From Elymus sibiricus (Eukaryota; Streptophyta; Magnoliopsida; Poales; Poaceae), in assembly GCA_039707655.1 (NCBI GenBank), contig CM077671.1:244232595-244296594 (forward strand): a stretch of DNA of 64,000 nucleotides, in the 5' to 3' direction. Made by a program: the position numbers and the translations under genes. Below are positions 45,251 through 56,727 of this stretch, piece by piece. Within the stretch, counting starts at the first letter, position 1, and every line of letters begins with the position of its first letter. The notes under the pieces are model-generated. The model saw nothing but the letters and a program-made list of their open reading frames with translations. It was not told the origin of the DNA and made no database searches.

Positions 45251-45667
45251 AGCAACGGGGCCGAAGAGGGGGTCTCCCTGCCGCGGTCCTCATCGATGCG
45301 CAATGCGATCGCCCGAAACTCCCTTAATCAAGCAGGTCGATGACGAGCACGCTAGGAGAAGTGCGATCCAATCTCTCCACCGTGAAGAGAAACCTAATTT
45401 TGGCAGCATCTCCAAAATATATTCCCAGGATATAGTATCAAAAGCCCTAGCGATGTCTAATTCCAGAAGTAGTGCATGCGTTTTGCTCCGGTGCAGGGCT
45501 CGGACGGTGTTCTGGACATATAATTAACTATCATGGATGCACTTTTTCCTCTGAAATGACGGCTGTGCAGGGGAGATGATCTTGTCGATAACAACAACAA
45601 GACGCATAGATAACACTTTTGTGATCAACTTTGTTATTGAATGTATATGGCTGATCGACCTGAATTC
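45251..45667 (-). pseudogene. LINE reverse transcriptase, middle part
   Basis: Minus-strand pieces read ISHIHSITKLITKVLSMRL, IISPAQPSFQRKKCIHD, LLLELDIARAFDTISWEYIL (first catalytic Asp in LDIARAFD) and RQGDPLF, the ordered RT blocks 1-4 of plant L1-type LINEs. There is a stop after CIHDS and a shift near 45,260. Confidence 0.88.
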
Positions 45668-45991
45668 TGCTACTTCGTGTAGATGCGTTGGCTTTTTCCC
45701 CAAAGAGGAAGGGATAGGTGTAGTAAAGTAGAGTATTTTCCTTAGTAAGAACCAAGGTTTATCAAATCAATAGGAGGATCAAGAAAACTCCCATCAACAG
45801 TACCTACACACAAGAACAAAAATACTTGAACCCAATACGGGCAAGAGGGTTGTCAATCGCCTTGTACTCATTAATTGGAAGGATCAAAACTAATAGTGGT
45901 AGATAGATAAATATATAACTAAAAATAAAATAAGAGGTAAATAAATGCAGCAAGGTAAATAGGTTTTTAGTAAATATATTTGATAGACCGG

Positions 45992-47497
45992 TGTAGGATC
46001 GAAAGTATGTCTCGAGGGGGGGGGTGATTAGACTACTTGAGCAAATAAAAATTCTACCTTTTCCCAATTTTAAGTGTTGGCAGATTTTAGCAATGATAGC
46101 AATTCAAGTACACCCTACACATGCATGTCTAAGAGTATAGCAGCGGAAAGTAACAACAAGCATATGTAGTAGAGGGTAGGGAGGAAGATCAAACGCAATT
46201 TGAAGAAACGAAGATTTTTCTCGTGGTTCCGATAGGTGGTGCTATCGTACGTCCACGTTTATGGAGTCTACAACCCATGGAGGGTAACGGTCGCGAGAGT
46301 CCACGGAGGGCTCCACCCATAAGGGTCCACGAAGTAGCAACCTTGACTATTCCATAACGGCTTCCGTCCACGAAGGACTAGCCTCACTATGGGTAGATCT
46401 TCACGAAGTAGGCGATCTCCTTGCCCGTACAAACTTCTTGGTTCAACTCCACAACACGAAGTAGGAGGCTCCCAAGTGACACCTAACCAATCTAGGAGGC
46501 ACCACCCTTCAAAAGGTAATAGGCTCGGTAATGTCGATGAACTCCTTGCTCTTGTGCTTCAAGATGATAGACTCCTCAACACACAATCACTCTCTCACAT
46601 ATTTGGCTTTGCTGGAAGAGATTGATTTGGTGGAAAGCAACTTGGGGAGGCTAGAGATCAAGATTCATATGGATGGAGTGAATAGCTTGATCTCAGTACA
46701 TGAGTAGGTGGCTCTCTCTCAGAAAATTGGATGGGGCAAGTATGGAATAGTTCTGAGTGCTTCTCTTTCGAGTGGATGGTGGTGAAGGGGTATATATAGG
46801 CATCCCCAAAATTCCAACCGTTACACCTAAAGTGACCAACTCGGTGACACCGAAGTGTGAAACTCGGTGGTACCGAGTTGCTCCAAAGGTAGCAACTTTT
46901 GAATCTCGGTGAGACCGAATCAGAAATCTCGGTGGTACCGCTTAGATGACCAACGGACAGTTTCCAAAAACTCGGTGACGCCGATCCAAAAACTCAGAAA
47001 TTCCGATTTTAGGAATCGAGGTAACAGAGAGTTGGCAACCTGAACTCGGTGGCACCGAATCAGAATCGGTTGCACCGATGTGCTAGGGTTTGGCAGGGCT
47101 CTGTCTGAGATGGGAAATCGGTGGGACCGAGTGGAAATTGTTGGTAGCACCGATTTTCATGATAGGCTAGGACAAAGTTTTGTGGAAGAGTTTGTGGGTG
47201 TTTTTGGTGACTATCACTTGTGCACGTGGAGCATCTTGTTCACCAACAGTACCTTACCCCCTTTTAATAGTATTGGCTTTCCTATGGACTCAAGGTGATT
47301 TCTCACAAAGTAAAATATAGAGTCCTCTTGCTTGAAGCTGTGCCAATCCATTTCCTTGCTTCTAGGGGTTTCTCCATAATCCTTTTGCCAACCCATCATT
47401 GAACTTTTCCTAAAACATACTTAGTGGAAACATTAGTTCAATGACATATATGTTGTCATTAATTACCAAAACCACCAAGGGAGCAAATGTGCTTTCA
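45992..47497 (-). repeat. C2 3' LTR
   Basis: 1506 bases; minus strand TGAAAGCACATTTGC ... CTTTCGATCCTACA. It keeps TATATATA (46,791-46,799) and, upstream of it on the minus strand, about eight TCGGTGnnACCGA palindromic motifs between 46,835 and 47,150. Confidence 0.95.
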
Positions 47498-47513
47498 ATC
47501 TCCCCCTTTTTGG
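47498..47513 (-). promoter_or_regulatory. C2 polypurine tract
   Basis: Minus strand AAAAAGGGGGAGAT directly precedes the 3' LTR; this is the primer for plus-strand synthesis. Confidence 0.88.
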
Positions 47514-47976
47514 TAATTGATGACAACATATAGATCAAAGCTTCGACATATGATATAGTCAATGAATATAATTGTCGCTTTGAGAAGTATGTGATAAGCA
47601 AGAGCTCCCCCTAAATTTGTGCATTATTTTGAATTTGCGTTTGAATGCAAATGCACAATCGATTAGGTACATGGGGCACTCTTTCATGTCACATACAACT
47701 TGGTGGTGTGCGAGAATAATAAGAATGAATATCATAGCACAACACAATCAAGTAAAGGTGAATGATCATCTCATAAGCATCACAAGGAATAGTAGCAATA
47801 CACATCAAGTGTATGATCAAACACCAACAAAGTTTAACACAAGCAAACCAACCAAAAGATATCAATGTTTTGAAAAGAGATAAAAAGCAACGCTCTCTCT
47901 CTCTCGAAGCCTAAAGATCTATATAGATCTTCTCACCCTTTGGCAACAAGTTACCAAAAAGTTCAAAGGTATATAA

Positions 47977-50075
47977 CTAAGCGCTCTTCTGGGGCTGATC
48001 TCCTCCGGTGGATGATGAAGGAGTCGAGAGAACGGCATCAGCGAAGATGTCTGCAGACGTCATGGACGGAGTCGGAGTAGCAACTGGAGGTGCTGGAGGA
48101 GCTGAAGGAGCTGAAGGAGCTGCGGCAGGTGCTGATGAAGAAGGTCTAGACTCTGGAACTGGCACTGTGGCAGATCTGGGCTGAGTCCTGAACTGAGTGG
48201 CTGTCCGGAGAGGTGGACTATCCTCATCATCATCAGTAGTGTGGGGACTGGGCACGCCATCAACTTTCTTCTTGAGCTCATTCACAGTCACTGTGAGCTC
48301 ATCCACTTTGTTGTTGAGAATATGGAATTTGGTGTCAACAATCCTCGAGAGGCTCTCCTGGTTCTTCAATATGTTCCTGATGTCCTTCTGCATGCTGAGC
48401 ACAGAGCTAAGGAGAAGATCCATCTGCTCACTCCTAGTCTTTGGCACCTGAGAACTAGAGTCTCTGGCTGCCTCTGCCTGTGCCTGTGTTGTAGCTGAGG
48501 TGGGATGATCTGGGTCCATCACCACAATATTGTCTTCTAGCTTTGGCAAGAGTGGCAAATGTGGTCGATCAAGTGCATATATGTGCTTCTCCAGCTTGGA
48601 GTTGATAAGCATCTGAATATAAGGAGCGTATCCACATGACCTCTTCTGATCTGCAGCAGTCCTCTTCACTGTCTCAACTATCAAGTCCATCACTCTGAAT
48701 CTGGTATGTTGATCAAGATGGAGCAGCATGTTGATAGAATATCCTCTTATCATCTTCTCATCTCCAGACTTAGGCATCAAGGTATGCCTTAAGATAGTGT
48801 TGATCGTGCGTAGACCAGCCTGGAGGAAGTAAATGGATCCAAACTTGTGAGATGGAAAGTTTGCAGCAGGGATCTCATTGTACATGTTCTTCATAGCATT
48901 ATGATTTGCTTTGGACTCGGAGTACACATCCAAGTCTCCGTCTTGCACCTGTGGAGCTCCTAAGATGGCAGCCCACTCCTCAACTGTGGATTCATATCTG
49001 GTGCCTTCTGTCATCCATACAATCCTACCATCTCCATAGAAATGTGCAGTGGAGTAGAATTGCATGATCATCTCGTCGTTCCAAGCGGTAAACTCCTTAC
49101 CAACAAACTCATCAAGACCAATGCAGTGGAAGTTATCTTGCACACTTGGAAAGTAGTCTTCATTGTCCTTGATATGCTTCCAATCCACATACCTCATGTC
49201 ACTCACTGCGGGGCTCTTATCAAGCAAAACTGTTTCATAGAAATCTTGATGTTCCTTTGTGTAGAACATGTAGTCTATAGATGTCCTTCTCCTCTGAGAG
49301 TAAGGATGAACAACTCTCCACTCTCTCAAACCTGAGTCCTTCCTCTTCTTCATGTCCTCAGCAACTGGATGGCTGGCATTGTGCTCTAGAAGGTGTGGTC
49401 TGAGCTTCATCAAAACAAACTGTGTATCATCCTCAGCTTCCCTGAAAGTAGAAGTCTTGTTCTTGCTAGAAGCTGGGATGTCTCTGGAAAACCTCTTGGG
49501 TTTTGGAACAGCAGCAGCCTTCTTGGGGGCAGTCTTGGTGCCTTTGGATGATGTATCCTTGGGCATAGCATCAGCCATAAGCTTCTTTTTCTTCTTCTTA
49601 GGAGGAGCCTTGGCAGCTGGCTCTTCCTCCTCTTCAGCCTCAGCCTCTGGATCCTCATACATAGAGGTAGGCCTGCCCATAACATGTATGATCCTCTTCC
49701 TGGACTTCTTCTTTTCTCCTGCCTTCTTAGGCATAGACTTCTTTGAGGGTGACTCAAGGTGAAGAGTCATTGTTGGCCTAGCACTCTCTGGTGCTCTCAC
49801 TGACTCTGAGCTGGCATATTCTTTCCTTATAGCTTTCTTCTTGGATGTAGTAGCAGCAGTAGTGCTCTTGACAGTTGTATCTTTCTTGGGTAGCTCCTCT
49901 GGAACAAAGTCTTCAGCCTCCTCATCAGAATTGAGCTTTCGTCTTGCCCTGGTTGCAGCTTTGGGCAGATCTGGTGAGCTGGGTACATCATCATACTCCC
50001 TTCAGGACTAGTGCCTGAGCTCATGTCAACATTCTTCTCTCTGAAGTCATTCTGGCTATCATCAGAACCTGACAT
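47977..50075 (-). CDS. C2 ORF2, long accessory protein of unknown function (one frameshift)
   Basis: 607 open codons from 49,800. The family-like upstream part starts at MSGSDDSQNDFREKN (50,075) in another frame and joins by one shift near 50,007, giving about 695 residues. Visible in the 607-residue part: basic KSMPKKAGEKKKSRKRI (20-37), acidic run, KKKKKK, a folded domain about 225-415 (FYSTAHF, VWMTEGTRYESTVEEWAAIL, RTINTILRHTLMP), coiled coil about 458-515 (MQKDIRNILKNQESLSRIV), and a Pro/Ser/Ala tail. The folded part recalls the putative plant transposon protein domain of grass repeats (from memory, weak). No transmembrane segment, protease or RT motif. Likely nuclear by composition. It is sense to gag and has its own TATA upstream. 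Could be a captured or element-specific accessory ORF. Confidence 0.7.
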
Positions 50076-50639
50076 CTCTGACCCTATGAATTAGAGTATA
50101 TAAGAGTGGAAGGGTTGAGTCATCACAAAATGCAGACAATTTTCTCAAAGATTTGAACTAAAATTTCTCAAGATTTGCATTCTGCCAAGTGAATATCGGT
50201 ACAACCGAGGCAAACTTTTCGGACCCACCGAGACAAACAACCTGCATTACAGAAACTTGGCACCACTTTCGGTGAGACCAAAAATGGGCACTCAGTTTCA
50301 CCGAGGTTGTTCTCAGTTGACTAGAAAAGGGAATCGGTGCTACCGATTCTTTTGCGTCGGTTCCACCGGGATTCAAGTTGCGGGCGGCAAACCCTAAAAA
50401 ATCTTTCGTTCTCTATTCTACTGGAAGTGCTTGTGGATAGATCAATCTCAAAGCTTGTCTTATTGATGGAAAAGTCCTACTGCGCAAGATTTGGAGGGAG
50501 GGGCGCACAAGGGGTCGAAACCGTACCCTAATTCGGTGACGATCTCGCTACGGCGGCGACGGTGGTGAAGATTCCGTCGATGGCGTGGACTTCCAACGGC
50601 GGAGGCGCTCGGGAAGACGAAGGAGATGACCAGGGGTCC

Positions 50640-50905
50640 TTGTTCGGTAGCTAGGGTTTTGGAGGGGATGACGTTTGAGAAAGTAATTTCAAAAGTCGGG
50701 CCCGCCTCTTTATATGCCCGTGGCTATCGGTGACACCGGTTCTAACTTTTCGGTGTCACCGAGTTCCTCTACTGTCAGCTGACAGGGAAACTCGGTGTAA
50801 CCGACAAGATGGAATCGGTGATACCGAGTGTGAAAACCAAATCAACCCTAGGCATTCGGTAAGATCGAGAATTTTGAGTTGGTTTCACCGAGATGCACTT
50901 GGGAG
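50640..50905 (-). promoter_or_regulatory. Internal promoter-like region before C2 ORF2
   Basis: On the minus strand an array of TCGGTGnnACCGA-type motifs (50,730-50,885) is followed by GCATATAAAG (50,717-50,708) and then AAAACCCTAGCTACCG (about 50,660-50,645), a telo-box-like 5' leader typical of plant genes. The order, palindromes then TATA, is the same as in the C2 LTR. A leader of about 600 bases to the ORF2 start follows, with more palindromes (50,190-50,350). Confidence 0.55.
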
Positions 50906-51763
50906 GTTTTAATGGTCAGTCCTTTGTCGATTCGGAACTCCGAGTGCTCCTCACACAGAGAGATCGAAAAGTACTTGTTCAAATTTTGTGATGCAGCAAG
51001 AATGGAATGTGAGACTAGAAAGCATAGATAGCTAGAGAGTGGTCCTAGGCATTCTTGTCCATCCAATTGGCAAAAGGGAAATCAAAATCCAAATAGCTAC
51101 AATTGGATGTCCTCGAATGAATAAAGAAATGCAGACCGACATGCTCACACAATAAGATGTCAAATGAAATCATGGCAAACATGCACATACATGCTAGCAT
51201 CTATCAAGCATTTTGGCAATGACGGAGTCATCTATATATGAGTATATTGACTTAGGAGCCAGGTAAGAATACTTGATCATAGGTCATACTCATCGTTTAA
51301 GCACAAGTGGGGTTACCACTTTTACATAAAGCATTTAATGTTGTCACATTCTAAGAGATGCTTTAACTCTACTCTTAGAGTAAAGCTCCCCCTTGATGTG
51401 ACAACCCCCCATAGGAGGGATAAACTAACCTTGGGTTTGTCGTAGAAGACTTCATGTGGGTGATGTAGTGGTGGATGCTCAAGGTTGATGAAGATCATCT
51501 TGAGTTGGGAGCATCCTTGTTGTTTCCTTACTCTTTTCATCTGCATGGGTTAGTCCCAAGCACAAGAGACAAATACAAGGATATCTATGGACATGGAGTG
51601 CAAAGCATACATGATGATGTCCAAGGATTTGTTGATTACCTTGTCCCTTGCTTACCTTTGAGGGAATGTGTGACTCCTTGAACTATTGCATGATGTTGAC
51701 GTTGATTGCAACTAGTTCTTGCCAATAATGAATGTGAGTGAATTTCATTAGCGGAGTCACCCC
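50906..51763 (-). other. C2 spacer between gag and the internal promoter
   Basis: Non-coding on both strands. The position where Copia protease-integrase-RT should start is empty of their motifs. AGTAAAGCTCCCCCTTGATGTG near 51,380 resembles purine/pyrimidine tracts seen near the LTR. No gene seen. Confidence 0.7.
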
Positions 51764-53956
51764 TCAAGAACTTCTCTTGTTCTTCTTCTTGGGGACCCAC
51801 ATCAACTTGATGGGGATCCTTGGTGTTGAAGTGGCACTTGTAGAAGTTGAGCTTGAAGTAGCCTTGGGAACCCACTTCACCAAAGCTTGGAATTCATCTT
51901 CATATGAGTCAATGTCCTCTTGAAGCTTGTCCTTGTGCTTGAGCTTGTGGTCTTGTGGTGGAAGGTTATCTCGAGTGTTTGTTCCCTTGGGAAGAGTATG
52001 TTCATACTTCTCCCTTTGAGGAACAAACTTGGGCTTGGGGTATTGACCTTCTTCCCATTCAACTCCATTCGCGTTGAAGTAGCCAATGCCATGGTTCTTT
52101 CGGTATCCTCCGTGCTTGCCTACAATCTCCTCAAATTGCTTACACTCGGCAAGACCCTTGTAGATACCTTCCTCTATAATCCCTTCCAAAAGTTCATTTT
52201 CTTGCTCAAGTGTGACTTGGCTAAGAGAAGTGTTAGTGGGATCAATAGAACTACTAGAAGCAATATCATTGGGTTTATCATTTTTATTGCTACTAGTTGA
52301 AGAACCTTTCTTGCCCTTGTTACTAGTTTGCTTAGACTTAACTTGTGGAATGAATGTAGACAAGAGTAGTCGTTTGGCTAGATAAGATGAAGTCTTCTTT
52401 CGGAGATCATCATTGATAGCTTTAAGAAACTCATGTTCTTGCTCCAAAGTGAGCTTCTCGAAGCGTAGTTTCTCATGAGTCCTTACAAGCTCTCTATGAT
52501 CTTCGAGAGTAGATTCATGGGCTAACTTAAGAGTGTTTAATTCTTTAGTTAGTCGGTCTATTTCCATCTTATCATCATCACACGACTTATCTTGACTACC
52601 ATGAAAATTATCAAGTTCATTTTGACTAATATCACTAGTTTTATCAAAGAGCAAGTCATCATCTTCAAGTAAATCATCTTCATCACTATTGAAATCATGA
52701 TACTCGGGGTGTGATACCTTGGGGCCTTTAGCCATGAAGCAACTTCCACTCTCTTCATTTGGTGAATCAAATAGATCATAGGAGTTGGTAGTCACTAGTG
52801 CAATTCCGGCAACACCTTCATCTTGACTATATTCGGAGTTGGAGTGATAGCTTCTCGCGGAGTGGTTGTCGGATTCGGAGCCGGAAACCCATTCACCAAC
52901 ATGAGCTTGATGTCTTCTTCTTGAGTAGCTCTTGGTGTACTTGTCCTTCTTCTCCGAGTCTCTACTTCTCCTTGAGGGTCTTCGTTCATAACGATCATCT
53001 CTACTCCTTCTCTCTCTTTGGGGTGATTCATTTCTTGAGCTTCGTCTTCTCGGTGACTCTTCTCTTCGTTTGTAGGGAGCCGTGCCCTCATTGGAGTAGT
53101 GTCCGGGTTTCCCACAATTGTAGCAGTTCCGGCCACGACTTGATGAACGCTTCACTTCATATCTTGAGTTGGGCCTTTGTTCTTTGCCTCTATTCTTGTA
53201 GAACTTGTTGAATTTCTTGACCATGAGGCTTATCTCTTCATTGGTGACAAGGTTGTCACTTGAAGTTGCGGGAGCATCATTTGTGGCTTTGTAAGCAGCG
53301 CTAGACTTGTTGTGAAGCTCTTCTTTGTCCTTGAGTGTCATCTCATGAGCAACAATCCTTCCAATGACTTCCGTAGGCTTGAGATCTTTGTAATTGGGCA
53401 TCATTTGGATCAATGTGCGCACGGTGTCGTATCTCTCATCCAAAGCTCTAAGTATCTTCTTGATGATGAATTTGTCGGTCATTTCTTCGCTTTCTAAGCC
53501 GGCAATCTCATTGGTGATGAGAGCTAGACTAGAGTACATCTCTGCGACTCCTTCACCATCCTTCATCTTGAACTTGTCAACCTGACTTTGAAGAACGTCC
53601 AACTTGGATTCTCTCATGGATTCGGTACCTTCATGAATATCAACCAAAATATCCCAAATTTCCTTGGCATTCTCAAGACGGCTGATTTTGTTGAATTCTT
53701 CGGGGCATAGGCAGTTGAAGAGAATGTCACATGCTTGAATGTTGTATTGCAACATCTTCAATTCTTTCGCGGTTGCTTCACGATCCGGTTCCTTTCCATC
53801 ACCAAAGAATTCACCTTGCAAGCCAACACGAACAACAGCCCAAACGACAGGGTTATGACCAAGAATATGCATTTTCATTTTGTGCTTCCAACTAGCAAAA
53901 TTTGTGCCATCAAAATACAGACATGTACGGTGATAATTTCCCTCACTAGACGCCAT
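51764..53956 (-). CDS. C2 Gag, 730 codons, open
   Basis: Structural protein of the virus-like particle. Residues 5-215 match Copia gag (YFDGTNFASWKHKMKMHILG, AKEIWDILVDIHEGT, IIKKILRALDERYDTVRTLI). A zinc knuckle at 278-291 reads CYNCGKPGHYSNEG, with the last Cys replaced by Gly. An Arg/Ser-rich segment (296-350) follows, then an acidic stretch (SDEDDLLEDDDLLFD) and coiled coils about 460-525 and 570-600, the extension seen in SIRE-type gags. It ends MWVPKKKNKRSS. No protease follows in any frame. The start MASSEGNYHR lies 40 bases after the PBS. The frame is intact, so a Gag could be made, but the knuckle change and lack of pol make it helper-dependent. Confidence 0.9.
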   Translation of the reverse strand: MASSEGNYHRTCLYFDGTNFASWKHKMKMHILGHNPVVWAVVRVGLQGEFFGDGKEPDREATAKELKMLQYNIQACDILFNCLCPEEFNKISRLENAKEIWDILVDIHEGTESMRESKLDVLQSQVDKFKMKDGEGVAEMYSSLALITNEIAGLESEEMTDKFIIKKILRALDERYDTVRTLIQMMPNYKDLKPTEVIGRIVAHEMTLKDKEELHNKSSAAYKATNDAPATSSDNLVTNEEISLMVKKFNKFYKNRGKEQRPNSRYEVKRSSSRGRNCYNCGKPGHYSNEGTAPYKRREESPRRRSSRNESPQRERRSRDDRYERRPSRRSRDSEKKDKYTKSYSRRRHQAHVGEWVSGSESDNHSARSYHSNSEYSQDEGVAGIALVTTNSYDLFDSPNEESGSCFMAKGPKVSHPEYHDFNSDEDDLLEDDDLLFDKTSDISQNELDNFHGSQDKSCDDDKMEIDRLTKELNTLKLAHESTLEDHRELVRTHEKLRFEKLTLEQEHEFLKAINDDLRKKTSSYLAKRLLLSTFIPQVKSKQTSNKGKKGSSTSSNKNDKPNDIASSSSIDPTNTSLSQVTLEQENELLEGIIEEGIYKGLAECKQFEEIVGKHGGYRKNHGIGYFNANGVEWEEGQYPKPKFVPQREKYEHTLPKGTNTRDNLPPQDHKLKHKDKLQEDIDSYEDEFQALVKWVPKATSSSTSTSATSTPRIPIKLMWVPKKKNKRSS

Positions 53957-53996
53957 ACTCTCCTAGGTTGTGAGACCAATGCAATGGAGACCAAAG

Positions 53997-54009
53997 CTCT
54001 GATACCAAT
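53997..54009 (-). promoter_or_regulatory. C2 primer-binding site
   Basis: Minus strand ATTGGTATCAGAG follows the LTR end ...CGATCCTACA without a gap. It pairs with initiator tRNA-Met as in most Copia elements. Confidence 0.93.
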
Positions 54010-55503
54010 TGTAGGATCGAAAGTATGTCTAGAGGGTGGGTGATTAGACTACTTGAGCAAATAAAATTCTACCTTTTCCCAATTTTAAGTGTTGGCAGAT
54101 TTTAGCAATGATAGTAATTCAAGTACACCCTACACATGCATGTCTAAGAGTATAGCAGCGGAAAGTAACAACAAGCATATGTAGTAGAGGGTAGGGAGGA
54201 AGATCAAACGCAATTTGAAGACACGAAGATTTTTCCCGTGGTTCCGATAGGTGGTGCTATCGTACATCCACGTTTATGGAGTCTTCAACCCACGGAGGGT
54301 AACGGTCGCGAGAGTCCACGGAGGGCTCCACCCATAAGGGTCCACGAAGTAGCAACCTTGACTATTCCATAACGGCTTCCGTCCACGAAGGACTAGCCTC
54401 ACTATGGGTAGATCTTCACAAAGTAGGCGATCTCCATGCCCGTACAAACTTCTTGGTTCAACTCCACAACACGAAGTAGGAGGCTCCCAAGCGACACCTA
54501 ACCAATCTAGGAGGCACCACCCTCCAAAAGGTAATAGGCTCGGTAATGTCGATGAACTCCTTGCTCTTGTGCTTCAAGATGATAGACTCCTCAACACACA
54601 ATCACTCTCTCACAAATTTGGCTTTGGTGGAAGAGATTGATTTGGTGGAAAGGAACATGGGGAGGCTAGAGATCAAGATTCATATGGATGGAGTGGAATA
54701 GTTTGATCTCAACACATGAGTAGGTGTCTCTCTCTCTCAGAAAATTGGATGGGGCAAGTATGGAATAGTTCTGAGTGCTTCTCTTTCGAGTGGATGGTGG
54801 TGAAGGGGTACCCCAAAAATCCAACCGTTACACCTAAAGTGACCAACTCGGTGACACCGAAGTGTAAAACTCGGTGGTACCGAGTTGCTTCAAAGGTAGC
54901 AACTTTTGAATCTCGGTGAGACCGATACAGAAATCTCGGTGGTACCGATTAGATGACCAACGGTCAGTTTCCAAAAACTCGGTGACGCCGATCCAAAAAC
55001 TCGGAAATTCCGATTTTAGGAATCGAGGTAACAGAGAGTTGGCAACCTGAACTCGGTGGCACCGAATCAGAATCGGTTGCACCGATGTGCTAGGGTTTAG
55101 CAGGGCTCTGTCTGAGATGGGAAATCGGTGGGACCGAGTGTAAATTGTTGGTAGCACCAATTTTCATGATAGGCTAGGACAGAGTTTTGTGGAAAAGTTT
55201 GTGGGTGTTTTGGTGACTATCACTTGTGCACGTGGAGCATCTTGTTCACCAACAGTACCTTACCCCCTTTTAATAGTATTGGCTTTCCTATGGACTCAAG
55301 GTGATTTCTCACAAAGTAAAATGTTGAGTCCTCTTGCTTGAAGCTTTGCCAATCCATTTCCTTGCTTCTAGGGGTTTCTCCACAATCCTTTTGCCAACCC
55401 ATCATTGAACTTTTCCTAAAACATACTTAGTGGAAACATTAGTTCAATGACATATATGTTGTTATTAGTTACCAAAACCACCAAGGGAGCAAATGTGCTT
55501 TCA
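54010..55503 (-). repeat. C2 5' LTR, TATA box deleted
   Basis: 1494 bases, near-identical to the 3' LTR (roughly 2% differences in the parts compared by eye). At 54,810/54,811 it reads GGGGTACCCC where the 3' LTR has GGGGTATATATAGGCATCCCC: an 11-base deletion that removes the TATA box used for minus-strand transcription. Confidence 0.95.
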
Positions 55504-56660
55504 ACCGGGGGCCATAGTTTTCACTAGAGGCATCTCTCTCAAGAACATAGCACACGCTGGGTAGACAAATTACTATTGGTTAATTGATAGAAAAACACAT
55601 AGTTATGATGCTATTCATTGCATGATCATTACTATAGGCATTACGTCCATGACAAATAGACCAACTCCTGCATGCATCCACTACTATTACTCCACCAATC
55701 GATCACTATCCAGCATGCATCTATGGTATAAAGTTCATGACAAACAGAGTAACGCTTTAAGCAAGATGACATAATGTACACAAAGTAAGACAAGCAATAT
55801 GTTCATACCCCACCATTTTCTCCTTAGTGGTAACAATACAAATACGTGTCTCGCTACCCCTTCTGTAACGAGGTGAGGACACCGCAAGATTGAACCCACT
55901 ACTATGCACCACTCTCTCTGATGATCTACTCATCTACTTGGCCAAAGCAAACTCATAGATAAGAAAGCAATCATAGCTATAACAATCACGCACAATAAAG
56001 TTTAGATTTGACTCAATTACTTTCAATGAATAATCTGATCATAAACACATAATTCATTGAATCCCAACAAACACACCGCAAAAGAGGATTACATTAGATA
56101 GTTCCTTAACAAGAATGTATTGAAGATCGAGGAGAGAGAGCGAGAGAGAGAGAGAGAGAGATCTAATCACTATGGACCCGTAGGTCTGTGGTGAACTACT
56201 CATGCATCATCATGGAGGCAGCAAGGTTGATGAAGATAGCCTCCGTGATCGATTCCCCCTCCAACAAAGTATCGGCGGAGGCCTCCACATGGGATCATGG
56301 AAGAACAGAGGCTTGCGATGGCGGAAAAATTGTTTCGGGTCTCCTTCTGGTGTTTTTGGGATTTTTAGGAATTTATAGAAGTGGAATTAAGTCCGGGGGA
56401 CCTACGAGGGGCCCACAAGCTCACACGCCCCCCTGGGGGCACGCCACCTGAGCTTGTGGCCCTCTCGTGTGGCTTCGGGTCTCCCCCCGATGCTCCCAAG
56501 GTCCCTTCTGGTCCAGAAAAAATCACAGTAAAGTTTCGCTTCAATTGGACTTCCTTTGGTATTGTTTTTCGGCGAAACAAAAAAATAGGCAAAAAAGCAG
56601 GAACAAACACTTGGCACTAGATTAATAAGTTAGTTCCGAAAAATGATATAAAATGTCCTC

Positions 56661-56727
56661 ACCATCTTGCTTCCGGATTAGGGTGATCATGGCCGTGTTT
56701 AGGTCTACAAAATTTCCACTAGCAAGT
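56661..56727. repeat. 67 bp copied LINE segment inside LTR S3
   Basis: Identical but for one base to 56,824-56,890 (LINE RT). It interrupts the S-family LTR consensus, with AAAAATGATATAAA directly repeated on both sides (56,639-56,652 and 56,731-56,744). Confidence 0.93.

Larger units (their letters stand above)
45992..55503 (-). mobile_element. Complete Copia element C2 (SIRE/Maximus-like), no pol, two long ORFs, TSD ACCGG
   Basis: Two LTRs of about 1.5 kb bound 9,512 bases. ACCGG is duplicated at 45,987-45,991 and 55,504-55,508. On the minus strand: 5' LTR (55,503-54,010), PBS (54,009-53,997), gag (53,956-51,764), non-coding spacer with an internal promoter-like region, ORF2 (50,075-47,977), purine tract (47,513-47,498), 3' LTR (47,497-45,992). 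The Copia assignment rests on the TGGTATCAGAGC PBS and the UBN2-type gag. The coiled-coil gag extension and LTR palindromes suggest the SIRE (Maximus) lineage. No protease, integrase, RT or RNase H motif is present, so it is non-autonomous. Confidence 0.93.
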
